A stretch of 64,000 bases of DNA from Mycobacteroides franklinii (GCF_002013895.1 NZ_MAFQ01000011.1:1-64000), one strand, 5' to 3'. Counted from the stretch's first letter, positions 1 to 11,062 are shown. Numbers and translations are program-made. Notes: generated by a model from the sequence alone, not told the origin.

Positions 1-1
1 G

Positions 2-280
2 CACCTCACCCTGATCTTGGGGATGTTCGCGGTCGCGGTCACCGATGCGCCCTCCGCCCTATTCGGAGTGTTCGTTGCCCTGAAGACCATGTACTCGTTG
101 AGCGCCACCTTCCCGCAATGGGAGCCGGCCACCCCGCCGCGCTGGCTCAGTCGAGCGATGAATCGCATTCCCGGCGCACGCCCCGGGCTGACCTTCGAGG
201 AGCAGTGGGCCAAGGATCGGCGCGATGAAGCCGCGCGACGCAAGAAAAACGAAGAACCGTGGTCTGCGGTGAGGCGTTAA
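2..280 (+). CDS. C-terminal part of a membrane protein (5' end outside window)
   Basis: The reading frame is open from base 2 to a TAA at 278-280, so this is the 3' end of a gene that begins before the window. The visible part starts with a hydrophobic stretch that could be the last transmembrane helix (LFGVFVALKTMYSL region). A charged, probably cytosolic tail rich in Arg, Lys and Glu follows (EEQWAKDRRDEAARRKK). I do not recognise the family with confidence. The next gene is convergent on the other strand, only 7 bases away. Confidence 0.55.
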   Translation, partial: HLTLILGMFAVAVTDAPSALFGVFVALKTMYSLSATFPQWEPATPPRWLSRAMNRIPGARPGLTFEEQWAKDRRDEAARRKKNEEPWSAVRR

Positions 281-287
281 CCGTCTA

Positions 288-705
288 TCAGATGGGATCG
301 CTACTGGAGTAGGTGTCGTTCGACTCAGGACGGGCACCGTAGCGCTGGGCGTACGCCTCGTGCTTGCGCGCGTGCTTCTCGCGGTTGCCGATGTCCGCGA
401 GTTTCGGATCCAGATCGTGCTGGGCCAACCGGTAACGGCGCCAGATCTTGTTGAGGGCGTGGGTCATCAGAATTGCCCAGACGTAGATGGGCAGGGTAAT
501 CGCCACGTGCAGGAGCCATTCCCCCGGGCAGAAGCCAGAAGGGCGCCAGGATGAAGTGCGGCGGGATCACGTACCGGATCATGTGCCGGCGGACGGCGCC
601 CGGCCCGGACAGATCGTTGGCCACCCAATCCCGCATCGAGTCCGGTAAGCGCCGTCCATAGGCGTAGGTGATGAACTGCCCGATGCTGGGCCGGTCGGTC
701 GTCAT
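288..705 (-). pseudogene. DUF5313-family small membrane protein, frameshifted
   Basis: The ATG at 705 has a good ribosome site (AGGAG about 8 bases upstream). The frame begins MTTDRPSIGQFITYAYGR and runs to FWLLPG, the typical N-terminus of the mycobacterial DUF5313 family. The rest of the family (ITLPIYVWAILMTHALNKIWRRYRLAQH, written here in parts: ITLPIYVWAI, then LNKIWRRYRLAQHDLDP) lies in another frame, ending with a stop at 288. The frames join at a run of five C at 521-525 on the + strand: removing one base restores PGEWLLHVAITLPIY. As given, the gene is broken about 60 codons in. It is either a true frameshift (pseudogene or phase-variable tract) or a homopolymer error. Intact length would be about 138 residues with two membrane segments. 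Function of the family is unknown. Confidence 0.75.
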
Positions 706-724
706 ACAAAGCTCCTGGGCGCTA

Positions 725-793
725 GACGGCTCTCGCCGGAGTGGGCAGCAGACAGCCCTGCTGAATACAGGTAAGGCCCCGGCGAGAGCCGTC
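725..793. repeat. 15-bp perfect inverted repeat with nested hairpin, leader-like
   Basis: GACGGCTCTCGCCGG (725-739) is exactly complementary to CCGGCGAGAGCCGTC (779-793). The 39-base loop contains a second small hairpin (CAGCAG / CTGCTG). The element lies between the divergent DUF5313 and ArsR-type genes, so it is not a terminator for either. A TATAGT hexamer on the minus strand just beyond 793 would place it in the 5' leader of the DUF5313 gene, ending about 7 bases before that gene's ribosome site. I recognise no riboswitch class. Confidence 0.7.
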
Positions 794-876
794 AGGAACT
801 ATAGACGTGCCCCTGTCCAGCACTGTTGCCGGGTTGCTAATCTTTGCAAGTTGTCATGTGGTGGGATGGACTCGAT

Positions 877-1212
877 ATGGATGCACGTCAGCCGCTGTAT
901 CGGATGAAGGCGGATTTCTTCAAGACGCTGGGCCATCCGGTGCGCATACGCGTACTGGAACTGCTCAGCGAGCGCGATCAGGCCGTGTCGGAGATGCTGC
1001 CCGAAGTCGGCATCGAGGCAGCCAACCTCTCACAACAGCTGGCCGTGCTGCGCCGCGCAGGCCTGGTGACTGCCCGGCGCGAGGGGCAGTCGGTGCTCTA
1101 TACCTTGACCTCGCCCCGTGTGGCAGAACTGCTGGTGACCGCGCGCAAGATCCTCACCGGTGTCGTGGCCGATCAAGCCGAATGGCTCGACGGCACCGAC
1201 GCAGCGAGCTAA
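877..1212 (+). CDS. ArsR/SmtB-family transcriptional regulator
   Basis: A 111-residue winged-helix protein beginning [21 protein letters not shown]. The segment [15 protein letters not shown], followed by [15 protein letters not shown] (recognition helix) and the wing [11 protein letters not shown], is the classic ArsR layout. The metal-binding ELCVCDL motif is replaced by a cysteine-free sequence (SEMLPEVGI), so classical metal sensing at helix 3 is unlikely. A longer TTG start at 844 exists, but the ATG at 877 matches the family start better. The stop codon overlaps the convergent dnaE1 stop by four bases. Target genes are not evident; the adjacent divergent gene is the broken DUF5313 gene. 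Confidence 0.85.
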   Translation: MDARQPLYRMKADFFKTLGHPVRIRVLELLSERDQAVSEMLPEVGIEAANLSQQLAVLRRAGLVTARREGQSVLYTLTSPRVAELLVTARKILTGVVADQAEWLDGTDAAS

Positions 1213-4200
1213 CCCCCGAGACAGCCAGGCCCGAGTAGGGCCTTGAGGTCCCCCATCAGTGCCGAGGACGGGGTCACCCGGAGCGACTGATCGAGCTCCA
1301 GCGTGGTGACGCGTTCGCCGCTGATCAACCGTAGATGCACCTGATTGGTACCGGGATGGCGTGCCAACACCTGCTTGAGTGCCGTCACCTTATCGATGGT
1401 GCACTGCCGCGTGGGCAGTGTCACGGCAACGGGACGGTCATCGGATGCCTGCGAAAAATCAGGCACCACAAGGTCATTGGCGATCAGGGAGATCCGGTCA
1501 TCACGGATCGCCACCTTCGCGTTGACCAAAACTACGGCATCATCCGCTATCTCGGCGCCGTACACCGAGTAGGCCTGCGGAAAGAACAGCACCTCGATAC
1601 CACCCGTGAGGTCCTCGAGCTGAGCCGAGGCCCAGGGCATGCCGTTCTTGTTGACGCGGCGGTTGACCGAGGCCAGGATGCCGCCCACCCGCACCTGGGT
1701 GTCGTTGGCGATATCGCCCTCGAGGATCGTGGGAATCTGCGTGTCCGTCTGACGGCCCAGCAGGTGCGCCACCCCATTGAGCGGATGCCCGGACACGTAC
1801 AGGCCCAGCATCTCTCGCTCCAGGGCGAGTTTGTGCTTTTCTTCCCACTCGTCGTCGGGAACCTTGATGGCGAAGACTTCCGAGGTGGCCGGGTCGTCCC
1901 CGCCCCCGAACAGATCGAATTGCCCCATGGCTTCGGCCTTCTTGGTGCCGAGCACCGAATCGACCGCGTCGGACTGCACAAGGAAAAGCCCCTTGCGGGG
2001 ATGCCCGAGTGAGTCGAAGGCACCCGCCTTCACCAGCGATTCAGTGACCTTCTTGTTGCAGGCCGCGATATCGATCTTGTGCAGGTAATCCGAGAAGTCG
2101 GTGAAGGCACCCTTTTCCTCGCGCGTGGCGATGAGCGATTGCACCACGTTGGCACCGACATTTCGCACACCGCCGAGTCCGTAGCGGATGTCCTCCCCCA
2201 CAGAGGCAAAGTTATGCACGGATTCGTTGACATCCGGAGGCAGCACGGTGATGCCCAGACGACGGCAATCGGCCAGGTAGACGGCGGCCTTGTCCTTATC
2301 GTCGCCGACAGACGTGAGTAGGCCCGCCATGTATTCGCCCGGGTAGTTGGCCTTGAGGTAGGCCGTCCAGAAAGACACCAGACCATAACCGGCGGCGTGC
2401 GATTTGTTGAACGCGTAACCGGCGAACGGAAGAATGGTGTCCCACAACGCCTTCACGGCCTTCTCGGAGAAACCGTTGTTGGTCATGCCCTCATAGAAAC
2501 CCTTGTACTCGGCCTCCAGCACTTCGAGCTTCTTTTTACCCATGGCCTTACGGAGCGCGTCGGCCTTACCCATCGAGTACGAGGCGACCTTCTGGGCGAT
2601 GAACATGATCTGCTCTTGGTAAACGATCAAGCCGTAGGTTTCGGACAAGATCTCCTTGAGCGGCTCCTCAAGCTCCGGGTGGATGGGCTTGATCGGCTGG
2701 CGACCGTTCTTACGGTCGGCGTAGTCGTTGTGCGCATTCATGCCCATCGGGCCCGGGCGATACAGGGCCAGCACGGCGACGATGTCGTTGAACCCGGTGG
2801 GCTGCATGCGCCGCAGCAAGTCTCGCATCGGCCCGCCATCGAGCTGGAACACGCCGAGAGTGTCACCCCGAGAAAGCAATTCGTAGGTTGCCGGGTCGTC
2901 GAGCGGCAGATGATCCAGGTCCAGATCGATGCCGCGATTGGCCTTGATGTTGTCCAGTGCGTCCCCGATGACGGTGAGGTTGCGCAGGCCCAGAAAGTCC
3001 ATCTTCAGCAGGCCGATGGCCTCACACGAGGGATAGTCCCAGCCGGTGATGATGGCGCCGTCCTGGGCGCGCTTCCAGAGCGGGATGGCCTCGGTCAGCG
3101 GCTCCGAGCTCATGATGACCGCGCAGGCGTGCACGCCGGCGTTGCGGATCAAGCCCTCGAGGCCGAGCGCTGTCTGGTAGATGTTGCGCACATCCGGATC
3201 GGTATCGATCAGGGTGCGGACCTCGGCGGCCTCCTTGTACCGCTCGTGCTCGGGGTTGGTGATACCCCACACCGGGATGTCCTTGGCCATGATCGGCGGC
3301 GGAAGTGCCTTGGTGATGCGGTCCGCGATCGCGAAACCAGGCTGCCCGTAGTGGATTCGCGCCGAATCCTTCAGGGCCGCCTTGGTCTTGATGGTGCCGA
3401 AAGTGATGACCTGCGCGACCCGGTCGCTACCCCACTTATCCGTGGCGTAGCGCACCATCTCACCGCGGCGGCGGTCGTCGAAGTCGATATCGATATCGGG
3501 AGCCGACGGCCGCTCCGGGTTGAGGAATCGCTCGAACAGCAGGCCGTGTGGAATGGGGTCGATATTGGTGATACCCAGCGCGTAGGCCACGAGCGAACCC
3601 GCGGCCGAACCACGGCCCGGGCCGACACGGATGCCGACCTCCTTCGCATGCGAGACGAGGTCACCGACGACGAGAAAGTATGCGGGGAAGCCCTTTTGCT
3701 TGATGACATCCAGCTCGTAATGAGCACGGGTGAAGTACTCATCGGGCACTCCCCCCGGAACCCCCTCGAAACGGCGCTCCAGTCCACGGTCCACTTCCTT
3801 GCGCAGCCAGGAATCTTGATCCTCGCCCTCGGGTACCGGGAAGACCGGCATCCGGTCCTTGAAGTTCCAGACATCCTCGTACGACTGCACGCGTTCGGCG
3901 ATCAGCAACGTGTTATCGCAGGCTCCGGGGACCGCGTCATCCCACAGCTCCCGCATCTCGGACGCGGGTTTGAGGAAGTAGCCGTCGCCGTCGAACTTGA
4001 AACGGGTGGGATCCGACAGCGTCTTGCCGGTCTGCACACACAACAACGCCTCGTGGTTGTGTGCATGGTCCTTGGTGACGTAGTGACAGTCGTTGGTGGC
4101 CAGTGGCGGGATGCCGAGTTTCTTGCCGACCTCCAGCAGACCCTCGCGCACCCGGCGTTCGATGGACAGCCCGTGGTCCATCAACTCCAGGAAAAAGTTG

Positions 4201-4760
4201 TCCTTGCCGAAGATCTCCTGCCACTTGGCCGCCGCGGCCACTGCCTCGTTCTCCTGCCCGAGGCGAAGCCTGGTCTGCACCTCACCGGACGGACATCCCG
4301 TGGTGGCGATGACACCGCTGGCGTGTTCGGCGATGAGCTCGGCGTCCATGCGCGCCCACTTGCCCAGCTGACCCTCGAAGGAGGCCAGCGAAGACAGCTT
4401 GAACAGGTTGCGCAAGCCCGTCGCGTTCTCGGCCACCATCGTCATGTGGGTGTAGGAGCCCGAACCGGACACGTCATCGGATTTCTGGCCGGGATCACCC
4501 CAAAACACGCGCTTGGTGTCGAACCGCGACGCCGGGGCGATGTAGGCCTCGATACCGATGATCGGTTTGACCCCGGTGGCGGTGGCGACGTTGTAGAACT
4601 CGCTGGCGCCGTACATGTTGCCGTGGTCGGTCATACCGACCGCCGTCATGCCCAGGCGCTCCACCTCGGCAAGCATCGGCTTGATCTTCGCCGCACCGTC
4701 GAGCATCGAGTACTCGGTGTGGTTGTGCAGGTGCACGAACGAAGAATTCGAGGAGCTCAC
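1209..4760 (-). CDS. dnaE1: DNA polymerase III subunit alpha
   Basis: The 1183-residue replicative polymerase. The N-terminal PHP domain begins [15 protein letters not shown] (residues 8-22) and keeps the metal-binding histidines, as in actinobacterial DnaE1, whose PHP domain is the active proofreading exonuclease. The polymerase active site shows [10 protein letters not shown] (380-389) and PDIDIDFDD (421-429) with the catalytic aspartates. An OB-fold region near the C-terminus contains [17 protein letters not shown]. Length and sequence match M. tuberculosis DnaE1 (Rv1547) closely, and the upstream neighbours (lipoprotein, rarD, pseudouridine synthase, lspA) follow the same local order. Its start lies 155 bases after the preceding gene, so it probably has its own promoter, which I could not pin down. 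Confidence 0.98.
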   Translation of the reverse strand: MSSSNSSFVHLHNHTEYSMLDGAAKIKPMLAEVERLGMTAVGMTDHGNMYGASEFYNVATATGVKPIIGIEAYIAPASRFDTKRVFWGDPGQKSDDVSGSGSYTHMTMVAENATGLRNLFKLSSLASFEGQLGKWARMDAELIAEHASGVIATTGCPSGEVQTRLRLGQENEAVAAAAKWQEIFGKDNFFLELMDHGLSIERRVREGLLEVGKKLGIPPLATNDCHYVTKDHAHNHEALLCVQTGKTLSDPTRFKFDGDGYFLKPASEMRELWDDAVPGACDNTLLIAERVQSYEDVWNFKDRMPVFPVPEGEDQDSWLRKEVDRGLERRFEGVPGGVPDEYFTRAHYELDVIKQKGFPAYFLVVGDLVSHAKEVGIRVGPGRGSAAGSLVAYALGITNIDPIPHGLLFERFLNPERPSAPDIDIDFDDRRRGEMVRYATDKWGSDRVAQVITFGTIKTKAALKDSARIHYGQPGFAIADRITKALPPPIMAKDIPVWGITNPEHERYKEAAEVRTLIDTDPDVRNIYQTALGLEGLIRNAGVHACAVIMSSEPLTEAIPLWKRAQDGAIITGWDYPSCEAIGLLKMDFLGLRNLTVIGDALDNIKANRGIDLDLDHLPLDDPATYELLSRGDTLGVFQLDGGPMRDLLRRMQPTGFNDIVAVLALYRPGPMGMNAHNDYADRKNGRQPIKPIHPELEEPLKEILSETYGLIVYQEQIMFIAQKVASYSMGKADALRKAMGKKKLEVLEAEYKGFYEGMTNNGFSEKAVKALWDTILPFAGYAFNKSHAAGYGLVSFWTAYLKANYPGEYMAGLLTSVGDDKDKAAVYLADCRRLGITVLPPDVNESVHNFASVGEDIRYGLGGVRNVGANVVQSLIATREEKGAFTDFSDYLHKIDIAACNKKVTESLVKAGAFDSLGHPRKGLFLVQSDAVDSVLGTKKAEAMGQFDLFGGGDDPATSEVFAIKVPDDEWEEKHKLALEREMLGLYVSGHPLNGVAHLLGRQTDTQIPTILEGDIANDTQVRVGGILASVNRRVNKNGMPWASAQLEDLTGGIEVLFFPQAYSVYGAEIADDAVVLVNAKVAIRDDRISLIANDLVVPDFSQASDDRPVAVTLPTRQCTIDKVTALKQVLARHPGTNQVHLRLISGERVTTLELDQSLRVTPSSALMGDLKALLGPGCLGG

Positions 4761-4915
4761 ACGTGCCTTTCGTACCGACCCACGATGGGGGCGTCAATCG
4801 CTAGAGGGGTCAGTTTATTGCGAGGGTCCGACAGACCCGGGCGTGTCGGGGGTGTGTCGTCGCGCTCATCCAGCAACCCGATTCACAGCGGTCACAAAAG
4901 CCCCGCCAGCAACGG

Positions 4916-5476
4916 TTATGCCGAGGCCCAGCCCGGCGCGCAGTCGACGTCGACCACGTAGGTCATGGTCTTCTCGACACCGCTGTCGTGGCCGGAGCCT
5001 TCCCCCTCGATATGAAAGCTGTCGTCGCTCCTGGTCGCCGTGATCTGCTCACCGACGTTGTCTTCCTGGTTAAGCAGAATGATGAGTTCGGCTGTCTGAA
5101 TATCGAACATCTGGACCGCCAGCGAATTCGAATCAAGCTTCACCATCGCGTGCCCCCCGGAGACCTTCTTCGGTCCGACGTTGATGAGCAGCTGGGTCAC
5201 ACCTTGGTGGGTAAAGCAGTAGACCGGGCCCGGCATGTCCAATAACGTGCCGTCGACCGTGACCCTGGCCGTGCCCGACTGGATGATGTTCGGGTGCCCG
5301 CCGCCGGTCCTCAGCGCTTTCACCGTTCTCTGCGGCGGCATCGCGCCCGCGGCGGCAACGGCGATGTTCGCGTCCGCGGCCCTCAATTCCTCTGCGCTCG
5401 GCTGCCCCGTGGCCGAAGCACAGCCGGCCAGCGCCATGCCGATCGCTGCCGCCCCGATGATCATGTGTCGCAACAC
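4916..5476 (-). CDS. LpqH-like (19-kDa antigen family) lipoprotein
   Basis: A 186-residue precursor with a signal peptide and lipobox (MLRHMIIGAAAIGMALAGC; lipid-modified Cys at 19), so it should be anchored in the envelope after Lgt and LspA processing. The mature part is similar to the mycobacterial 19-kDa lipoprotein antigen family (LpqH): a TARVTVDG beta region, then DFDSxxxxVQMF-like segments, and two cysteines (in VYCFT and VDCAPG) placed to form a disulfide. The GTG start at 5476 directly follows the rarD stop and has GGGAGGGA just upstream, so it is probably translated from the same mRNA as rarD. The lspA gene that would process it lies in the same gene run. Confidence 0.75.
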   Translation of the reverse strand: MLRHMIIGAAAIGMALAGCASATGQPSAEELRAADANIAVAAAGAMPPQRTVKALRTGGGHPNIIQSGTARVTVDGTLLDMPGPVYCFTHQGVTQLLINVGPKKVSGGHAMVKLDSNSLAVQMFDIQTAELIILLNQEDNVGEQITATRSDDSFHIEGEGSGHDSGVEKTMTYVVDVDCAPGWASA

Positions 5477-6442
5477 TCAATCCCTCCCGTTGATCGATGC
5501 CATATCGCTCTGCGAAACGGTAGCCTGCCGGCCCGCCGGGCGCCGCGAGATCAGCGAGCCGCGCACGGTGTCGACCGTGAAGATCGCCAGCGCCACCCAA
5601 ATCAGGACGAAGCCTGCCCAGCGCTCCGGCGACATCGCCTCATGCTTGACCAACACACCCCACAGCATCTGCAACGTCGGCGTCAGGTACTGCAGTAGCC
5701 CGAGGGTCACCAGCGGAATGCGTTGTGCCGCTAGGCCGAATAACAGTAACGGGAGAGCCGTCACCACGCCGCTGAGCACCATCAGCGCGGTATGACCGTG
5801 GGTGTAGCCGAGGAAGTGCTGCTGCCCGGTCGCGCCCAGGAACACCAGGTAGGAGATCGCGAACGGTGCGGCGACGATCCCCTCGGCGGTCAGACTCACC
5901 CGCGGGTCGACGGTGACGGTTTTCTTGATGGCGCCGTATCCCGCGAACGAAACAGCAAGTATCAAGGTGATGACGGGTAGCTGCCCGTAATTGACGGTCA
6001 GCACCGCAACCGCGGTGAAGGCCAGCACGAGAGCCACCATCTGCCATCGGCTCAATGGCTCCCGGAAAATCAGCACACCCAACAACACGGTCACCAGCGG
6101 ATTGATGAAGTACCCGAGTGCGGCGTCCAGCACATGCCCGGAGTTGACGGCGTAGATGTAGACACCCCAGTTGAGGGCGATCAGCACCGAGGCACCGACA
6201 AGTAGCCCCCCGTTGCGTGTGCCCATGGTGACCAGATCACGCAGCCGCCGAGAAACGGCAACGACAATCACCATCAGCAGCAGGGTCCAGATCATGCGAT
6301 GCGCCAGGATCTCCACCGCGCTCGCCGGTTGCAACAGAGGGAAGAACGCCGGGAACAATCCCCACATCAAGTAGGCCGCAGCGCCGAACAGATAGCCCGA
6401 CTTCAGACGACGGTTCTGCTCAGGAGTGGTAGCCCCACTCAT
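5477..6442 (-). CDS. rarD: RarD-like EamA-superfamily permease
   Basis: A 321-residue protein with about ten hydrophobic helices in two EamA halves. It matches the RarD family (early [21 protein letters not shown], later [13 protein letters not shown]), a group of inner-membrane proteins whose substrate is unproven. I chose the ATG at 6442, which overlaps the stop of the upstream pseudouridine synthase gene (ATGA). The open frame extends further upstream, but that part has no family resemblance. The stop is immediately followed by the GTG of the lipoprotein gene, so all four genes from lspA to the lipoprotein look co-transcribed. Confidence 0.85.
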   Translation of the reverse strand: MSGATTPEQNRRLKSGYLFGAAAYLMWGLFPAFFPLLQPASAVEILAHRMIWTLLLMVIVVAVSRRLRDLVTMGTRNGGLLVGASVLIALNWGVYIYAVNSGHVLDAALGYFINPLVTVLLGVLIFREPLSRWQMVALVLAFTAVAVLTVNYGQLPVITLILAVSFAGYGAIKKTVTVDPRVSLTAEGIVAAPFAISYLVFLGATGQQHFLGYTHGHTALMVLSGVVTALPLLLFGLAAQRIPLVTLGLLQYLTPTLQMLWGVLVKHEAMSPERWAGFVLIWVALAIFTVDTVRGSLISRRPAGRQATVSQSDMASINGRD

Positions 6443-7356
6443 CGCAAAACGTCGAGCGCGTGGGCCAGATCCTCCGGGTATTCGCTGGTGATCTCCATCC
6501 AGCGCCCGTCTGTCGGGTGGGCGAAAGCCAACGATTTGGCATGCAGCCATTGACGTTCCAACCCGAGCTTGGCGGCCAGCGTTGGATCCGCACCGTAGGT
6601 CAGGTCCCCGCAGCAGGGATGTTTGATGGCCGAGAAGTGCACCCGGATCTGGTGGGTGCGACCGGTTTCCAGGTGTACATCGAGCAAGCTGGCCGCGACA
6701 AACGCCTCGAGCGTGTCGTAGTGGGTAATGGAGTGCCGACCGTCTTCGACGACGGCGAATTTCCAGTCGTGCCCGCGATGCCTGCCAATGGGGGCGTCGA
6801 TAGTGCCGCTGGATGGATCCGGATGTCCTTGCACGAGAGCGTGATACCGCTTCTCGACGCGCCGGTACTTGAAGGCGCGCTTGAGCTCGGTGTACGCCTT
6901 CTCCGACAGCGCCACGACCATCACCCCGGATGTTCCGACATCCAGACGGTGCACGATCCCCTTGCGTTCGGGAACACCGGAGGTGGTCATCCGGAACCCG
7001 GCGGCGGCGAGCCCACCGAGCACAGTGGGGCCGGTCCAGCCGACCGAGGCGTGGGCGGCGACACCTGCCGGCTTGTCGACGGCAACCAGGTCGTCATCGG
7101 CGTAGAGGATCTTCATGCCCTCGATGGCCTCGACCCGGTTCTCCGGAGGGGCCTTGGGTTCGGGCAGCGTGACCTCCAGCCAGGTGCCCGCGGTCAGCTT
7201 CTCGGATTTGGCGACAACGACGCCGTCCAGGAGCACGGCACCTTCCTCGGCGAGGGTCGCCGCGGCGGTCCGTGAAAGTCCCAGGAGCCTAGCCAATCCT
7301 GCGTCGACGCGCATACCGGACAAGCCATCGGGAACGGGCAGGGAACGCGAGGTCAT
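6439..7356 (-). CDS. rluD: RluA/RluD-family pseudouridine synthase
   Basis: A 305-residue RNA pseudouridine synthase. An S4 RNA-binding domain occupies roughly residues 15-65 ([20 protein letters not shown]). The catalytic domain carries the family motif HRLDVGTSG with the catalytic Asp139, and the later [12 protein letters not shown] motif. By family it should convert uridines in 23S rRNA to pseudouridine; the RluD assignment (helix 69 sites) is by similarity to Rv1540, not proven. The start overlaps the lspA stop by four bases, an arrangement conserved in mycobacteria. Confidence 0.9.
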   Translation of the reverse strand: MTSRSLPVPDGLSGMRVDAGLARLLGLSRTAAATLAEEGAVLLDGVVVAKSEKLTAGTWLEVTLPEPKAPPENRVEAIEGMKILYADDDLVAVDKPAGVAAHASVGWTGPTVLGGLAAAGFRMTTSGVPERKGIVHRLDVGTSGVMVVALSEKAYTELKRAFKYRRVEKRYHALVQGHPDPSSGTIDAPIGRHRGHDWKFAVVEDGRHSITHYDTLEAFVAASLLDVHLETGRTHQIRVHFSAIKHPCCGDLTYGADPTLAAKLGLERQWLHAKSLAFAHPTDGRWMEITSEYPEDLAHALDVLR

Positions 7357-7985
7357 GACGGCTTGGTCTGGGAAGACTGCGCGTCCGCGCTCTCGGCATC
7401 CTTATGGTCCGGATTCACGTCGTGGTCCGGAGTCGCGTCCTCGCTGCTCGATCCCTGCGGCTGCGAGCGTCCTTCCCGGTCGTAGTCGTAGCCGAATAGC
7501 GACAGCGCCACCAGCAGGATCGCTCCACCCACCACCGACGGGTCGGCGACGTTGAAGACCGGCCACCAGCCCACCGACAGAAAATCGACCACATGGCCGC
7601 GCAGCGGCCCGGGTCCGCGGAAGAACCGGTCGACCAGATTGCCCAACGCCCCGCCAAGAATCATGCCCAAGCCGATCGCCCACCACGTCGAGACCAACCG
7701 GCGACCGATGAACAGGATTCCCGCCACAACCGAAATGGCGATGAGGGTCAGAACCCAGGTGTAGCCCGTCGCGAACGAGAACGCCGCACCCGAATTGCGC
7801 ACCAGAGTCCAGCTGACGGTGTCGCCGAAGATGGGCACGGGTTTGCCCGGTTGTAACAGCCTGACGGCAATCACCTTGGAGACGACATCCAGCACAAGCA
7901 CCACCGCCGCCACGATGAGCAGCAGTTTTATCCGCCGCTTGGGCTTCGGGGCGGTCTCGGGCTCATCACTCACGTCCCCCATCAT
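7353..7985 (-). CDS. lspA: Lipoprotein signal peptidase (signal peptidase II)
   Basis: A 210-residue membrane aspartyl protease that cleaves signal peptides of diacylated prolipoproteins. Four hydrophobic segments are visible. Conserved motifs are NSGAAFS (64-70), [10 protein letters not shown] with catalytic Asp119, and FNVADPS with catalytic Asp148. The C-terminal 45 residues are a hydrophilic, acidic, low-complexity tail ([21 protein letters not shown] in part) longer than in E. coli and typical of mycobacterial LspA. The divergent ansA start is only 38 bases away, so promoters overlap. It heads the lspA-rluD-rarD-lipoprotein run. Confidence 0.95.
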   Translation of the reverse strand: MMGDVSDEPETAPKPKRRIKLLLIVAAVVLVLDVVSKVIAVRLLQPGKPVPIFGDTVSWTLVRNSGAAFSFATGYTWVLTLIAISVVAGILFIGRRLVSTWWAIGLGMILGGALGNLVDRFFRGPGPLRGHVVDFLSVGWWPVFNVADPSVVGGAILLVALSLFGYDYDREGRSQPQGSSSEDATPDHDVNPDHKDAESADAQSSQTKPS

Positions 7986-8023
7986 CCCTTACTCGGCCGG
8001 GCGCTTTGCGCAGCGTGTCTGCG

Positions 8024-9001
8024 ATGATCGCGGCTGTGTCCCCTGCTCTTGGCCCAAAAGCCTCATCACCGACTCTCGTGCTGTTGACGACTGGCGGAAC
8101 CATCGCGACCGAGGTGGACGGTGACGGCATCGCCCGGCACGCCAGTTCCGGGGACGATCTGCTGGCGGCGAGCGGTTACGGGGAGGTCCTGGTCGATGAC
8201 CTGATGACGATCGACAGCGCAGAGATGACACCGCAGCGCTGGCAGCAGATCGCCGCTTCCGTTCGTGGGCATGTGGCGCGCGGCGCGACCGGAATCGTCA
8301 TCGCGCACGGCACCGACACCCTCGAGGAAACAGCTTTGTGGCTCGCGCTGACGTGCGCGGTGCCGGTACCCGTGGTGCTCACCGGGGCGCAGCGCAGCGG
8401 CGACCACCCCGAATCCGACGGTCCGGGCAATCTGCGTGATGCCTTGACGGTGGCCGCGAGCGGCGAGGCGCTGGGCGTCGTGGTGTGCTTCGCCGGACAG
8501 GTGTACCCGGCCGTGGGCATCCGCAAGGTCGATCTGACCGCCCCGAACGGGTTCGCCGGCGTGTCCCCCGTCGGGCAGGTACGCGACGGCCAGTTCGTAC
8601 GTCTCGCCGACTCGCCCTCGGCATTTCTGGGCACCGTGACCCGCCCGGCCCTGCCACGCGTTGATGTCGTGAGCCTCTATCCCGGCACCGATGGCGTGGC
8701 GCTGGACGCCTACGCACGGGCCGGCGCGCAGGGCCTGGTGTTGGAGTCCATGGGGGCAGGAAATGCCAATGACGTTGTCATCGAATCGGTTTCCCGCCAC
8801 ATCGAGAATGGCATCCGCGTCGTGGTGACTACCCGTGTACCGGGTGGCGCACTGGCTGCAGGCTACGCACCGGGGCAGAAACTGGTCGATTCCGGCGCGG
8901 TGATGGTGCCTCACCTACGCGCCGGGCAGGCACGCGTGCTGTTGATGGCGGCGCTAGCCACCGGCTCCGATCTCGTCTCCGTCATCGAGCGGCTCGGCTG
9001 A
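8024..9001 (+). CDS. ansA: L-asparaginase
   Basis: A protein of about 325 residues that hydrolyses asparagine to aspartate and ammonia. The first active-site motif TTGGTIAT lies at residues 22-29 and the second, HGTDTLEET, near residue 95. These supply the nucleophilic and supporting threonines and the Thr-Asp-Lys relay region. No signal peptide is evident, suggesting a cytosolic enzyme unless it is exported by another route. An in-frame TTG lies at 8006; I prefer the ATG at 8024, though neither has a clear ribosome site. The 3' end overlaps the convergent DNA polymerase IV gene by 48 bases. Confidence 0.9.
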   Translation: MIAAVSPALGPKASSPTLVLLTTGGTIATEVDGDGIARHASSGDDLLAASGYGEVLVDDLMTIDSAEMTPQRWQQIAASVRGHVARGATGIVIAHGTDTLEETALWLALTCAVPVPVVLTGAQRSGDHPESDGPGNLRDALTVAASGEALGVVVCFAGQVYPAVGIRKVDLTAPNGFAGVSPVGQVRDGQFVRLADSPSAFLGTVTRPALPRVDVVSLYPGTDGVALDAYARAGAQGLVLESMGAGNANDVVIESVSRHIENGIRVVVTTRVPGGALAAGYAPGQKLVDSGAVMVPHLRAGQARVLLMAALATGSDLVSVIERLG

Positions 9002-10333
9002 CTCCCCCGGCCAATCCAGACTCGCCACCGGGTCGGCGCGGGTGACACCGGGATCGTCTACCGCGAAGGTACGTGCGATACCCGGCCCACTACTGCGTGT
9101 CTCGAATCTCACCGTCATCACGCCATGGCCAGTGCCCTGTATCCAGCCGTGGCCAAATTCGTGATGATCCACATCGTCGCCTACGCCCCAACTGGCTTTG
9201 CCTGGAGCAGATTTCGCCATAGACGGCGCCTCGTCGGTTTCGGCAACGGGCTCGGTCTGATCCAAATCGGGGAACAGCGAAGTCTGCTGCACATCCGAGA
9301 ATCCCGAAAATCCGACGCCGACAAGACGGATGGGACCGATCTCTACGGGGTCGAGCAGCAGCCTGCGGGCCGCCGACATCAGCACAGCGCGTTCCGTGGT
9401 GGCGTACGGCATGGTCGCCGACCTGGTGAGGATGCTCATATCCGAGCGCCGCAGTTTCACGGTGACGGTGCGTACAGCACGACCGTGCTTGATGAGGCGC
9501 TGATGGGCGTGCAGACCGATCGGTTCGATGGCCTCGCGCAGTTGATCCAGGGTCGTCAGATCATCCGGGAAGGTGGACTCCGCGCTGATCTGTTTGGTTT
9601 CGGCACGTTCGGCCACCGGACGTTCGTCGATACCGCGCGCAAGCTGGTGCAGCGCAGGGCCGATCGTGCCGCCCAATACCGAGGCGGCCTCGCTGGTCTG
9701 CAATGCGGCAAACTGACCAATGGTGTTGATTCCCAGCCTGCTCAGGCGCTCTTCGGCAACTGGACCGATGCCCCACAACTTACGCACCGGAAGGTCATCG
9801 AGCAGCGACCGTTCCTCATCCGGTGCGATGATCCGCATGCCGTCAGGTTTGGCCAGTCCCGAGGCGATCTTGGCGATCTGTTTCCCCGAACCCGCTCCAA
9901 CCGATGCGGTGAGCCCGGTCTCGCTGAGCACACGCGAGCGAAGCTCCTCGATGTATTCCGCAACTGAACTTGTTGCGGCACCGGCCAATTCGGCAGGCTC
10001 TCCGAACGCCTCGTCGAAGGAAAGCTGCTCCAGAATGGGGATCATCGACCGCACCGTCGCGAATACCCGCCTGCTGGCCACTCCGTATACCGAGCCCCGG
10101 GGCGGCAAGACAACGGCGTTGATGCCCACCAGGCGACGCGCCTGGTGCATCGGCATGGCCGACCGGGCCCCGAACACCCGGGCCTCATAGCTCGCGCCGG
10201 CGACAACGCCGCGGCCTCCGGCACCGCCGACGAGAACCGGCCGGTCACGCAGGGTGGGCCTGGTCAACTGCTCGACAGAGGCGAAGAAGGCATCCATGTC
10301 GAGGTGCAGAACCCATCGACCGGCAGCACACAC
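8954..10333 (-). CDS. dinB: Y-family DNA polymerase IV (DinX/DinB1)
   Basis: A 459-residue translesion polymerase. The first catalytic aspartate sits in [13 protein letters not shown] (Asp12, Asp14) and the second acidic pair in LSFDEAFGE (about 104-112). The helix-hairpin-helix and little-finger domains follow. A beta-clamp binding motif QTSLF is at 350-354, which distinguishes the DinX/DinB1 type from clamp-independent DinB2. A further C-terminal extension of about 100 residues ([18 protein letters not shown] and beyond) is characteristic of the mycobacterial protein. The start is a GTG at 10333. Confidence 0.93.
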   Translation of the reverse strand: MCAAGRWVLHLDMDAFFASVEQLTRPTLRDRPVLVGGAGGRGVVAGASYEARVFGARSAMPMHQARRLVGINAVVLPPRGSVYGVASRRVFATVRSMIPILEQLSFDEAFGEPAELAGAATSSVAEYIEELRSRVLSETGLTASVGAGSGKQIAKIASGLAKPDGMRIIAPDEERSLLDDLPVRKLWGIGPVAEERLSRLGINTIGQFAALQTSEAASVLGGTIGPALHQLARGIDERPVAERAETKQISAESTFPDDLTTLDQLREAIEPIGLHAHQRLIKHGRAVRTVTVKLRRSDMSILTRSATMPYATTERAVLMSAARRLLLDPVEIGPIRLVGVGFSGFSDVQQTSLFPDLDQTEPVAETDEAPSMAKSAPGKASWGVGDDVDHHEFGHGWIQGTGHGVMTVRFETRSSGPGIARTFAVDDPGVTRADPVASLDWPGESAEPLDDGDEIGAGG

Positions 10334-10492
10334 GCGATCATCGTATTGCGGGCTACTGACCGGTCAGAACTCTCCGTGAACGGGATACGGCGGCACGATC
10401 GCGGATGCCGTTCCATCCAGTCTGTCGGAAGCTCGATATGGATTGGCCGAATCCCAGTAGTCGCACACCTGCAAGCCTCTTAGCCTGGGGTT

Positions 10493-11062
10493 ATGGCAAT
10501 GAATTTGGTGCACCGGTGGTGTTGTAGCTCGGATATGTGGGCACGCAAGACCGAGTCGCAGCTCCTCCCGTGGGCGCTGCAGGGGGTTGAGCTCGGTGCG
10601 GACACTCTGGAGATCGGTCCCGGTTATGGCGCGAATCTGCGGGTGCTGACGAAGCGCACTCCGCAGCTCACCGCGGTGGAGATCGATGAAACCATGGCGT
10701 CGCGGCTCCAGCGGCTCTACGGCGGCCAGGCGACCGTGATCCAAGGCGATGGCACCCGGCTGGGGTTCGATAACGACCGCTTCAGCTCCGTGGTGTGTTT
10801 CACCATGTTGCATCATGTGCCGACGTCTGATCTGCAGGATCAGCTGTTTGCACAGGCGCATAGGGTGCTGGCCCCGGGCGGTGTCTTCGCCGGTAGCGAT
10901 GGCGTGCACTCCACGTTCTTCCGGCTGCTGCACATCGGCGACACCTACAATCCGGTGCCGACCACATCGTTGCCGGATCGCCTGCGCGCCGCGGGCTTCA
11001 CCGATATCGAGCATCATCTCGACGGCGGCAATCAGCGCTGGCGCGCGGTCAAGGCCGCATAG
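10493..11062 (+). CDS. Class I SAM-dependent methyltransferase, substrate unknown
   Basis: A 189-residue protein with the Rossmann-type methyltransferase core: motif I LEIGPGYGANLR (39-50), the acidic end of strand 2 (VEIDE), motif II/III around IQGDGTRL and the post-motif CFTMLHHVP. The HRVLAPGGVFAGSD segment is the usual strand-5 region. The N-terminus (HRWCCSSDMWARK) has paired cysteines that may reflect the substrate domain. The ATG at 10493 directly follows a GGGG tract; a second ATG lies at 10499. It is single and flanked by divergent dinB and convergent ileS, so context does not reveal a substrate. Confidence 0.85.
   Translation: MAMNLVHRWCCSSDMWARKTESQLLPWALQGVELGADTLEIGPGYGANLRVLTKRTPQLTAVEIDETMASRLQRLYGGQATVIQGDGTRLGFDNDRFSSVVCFTMLHHVPTSDLQDQLFAQAHRVLAPGGVFAGSDGVHSTFFRLLHIGDTYNPVPTTSLPDRLRAAGFTDIEHHLDGGNQRWRAVKAA

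Noticed and set aside
2397-4961. Long open frame (854 codons) opposite dnaE1
   Set aside because: It is antisense to a highly conserved gene, shows no domain, and arises from the GC-rich third-position pattern of the gene on the other strand.
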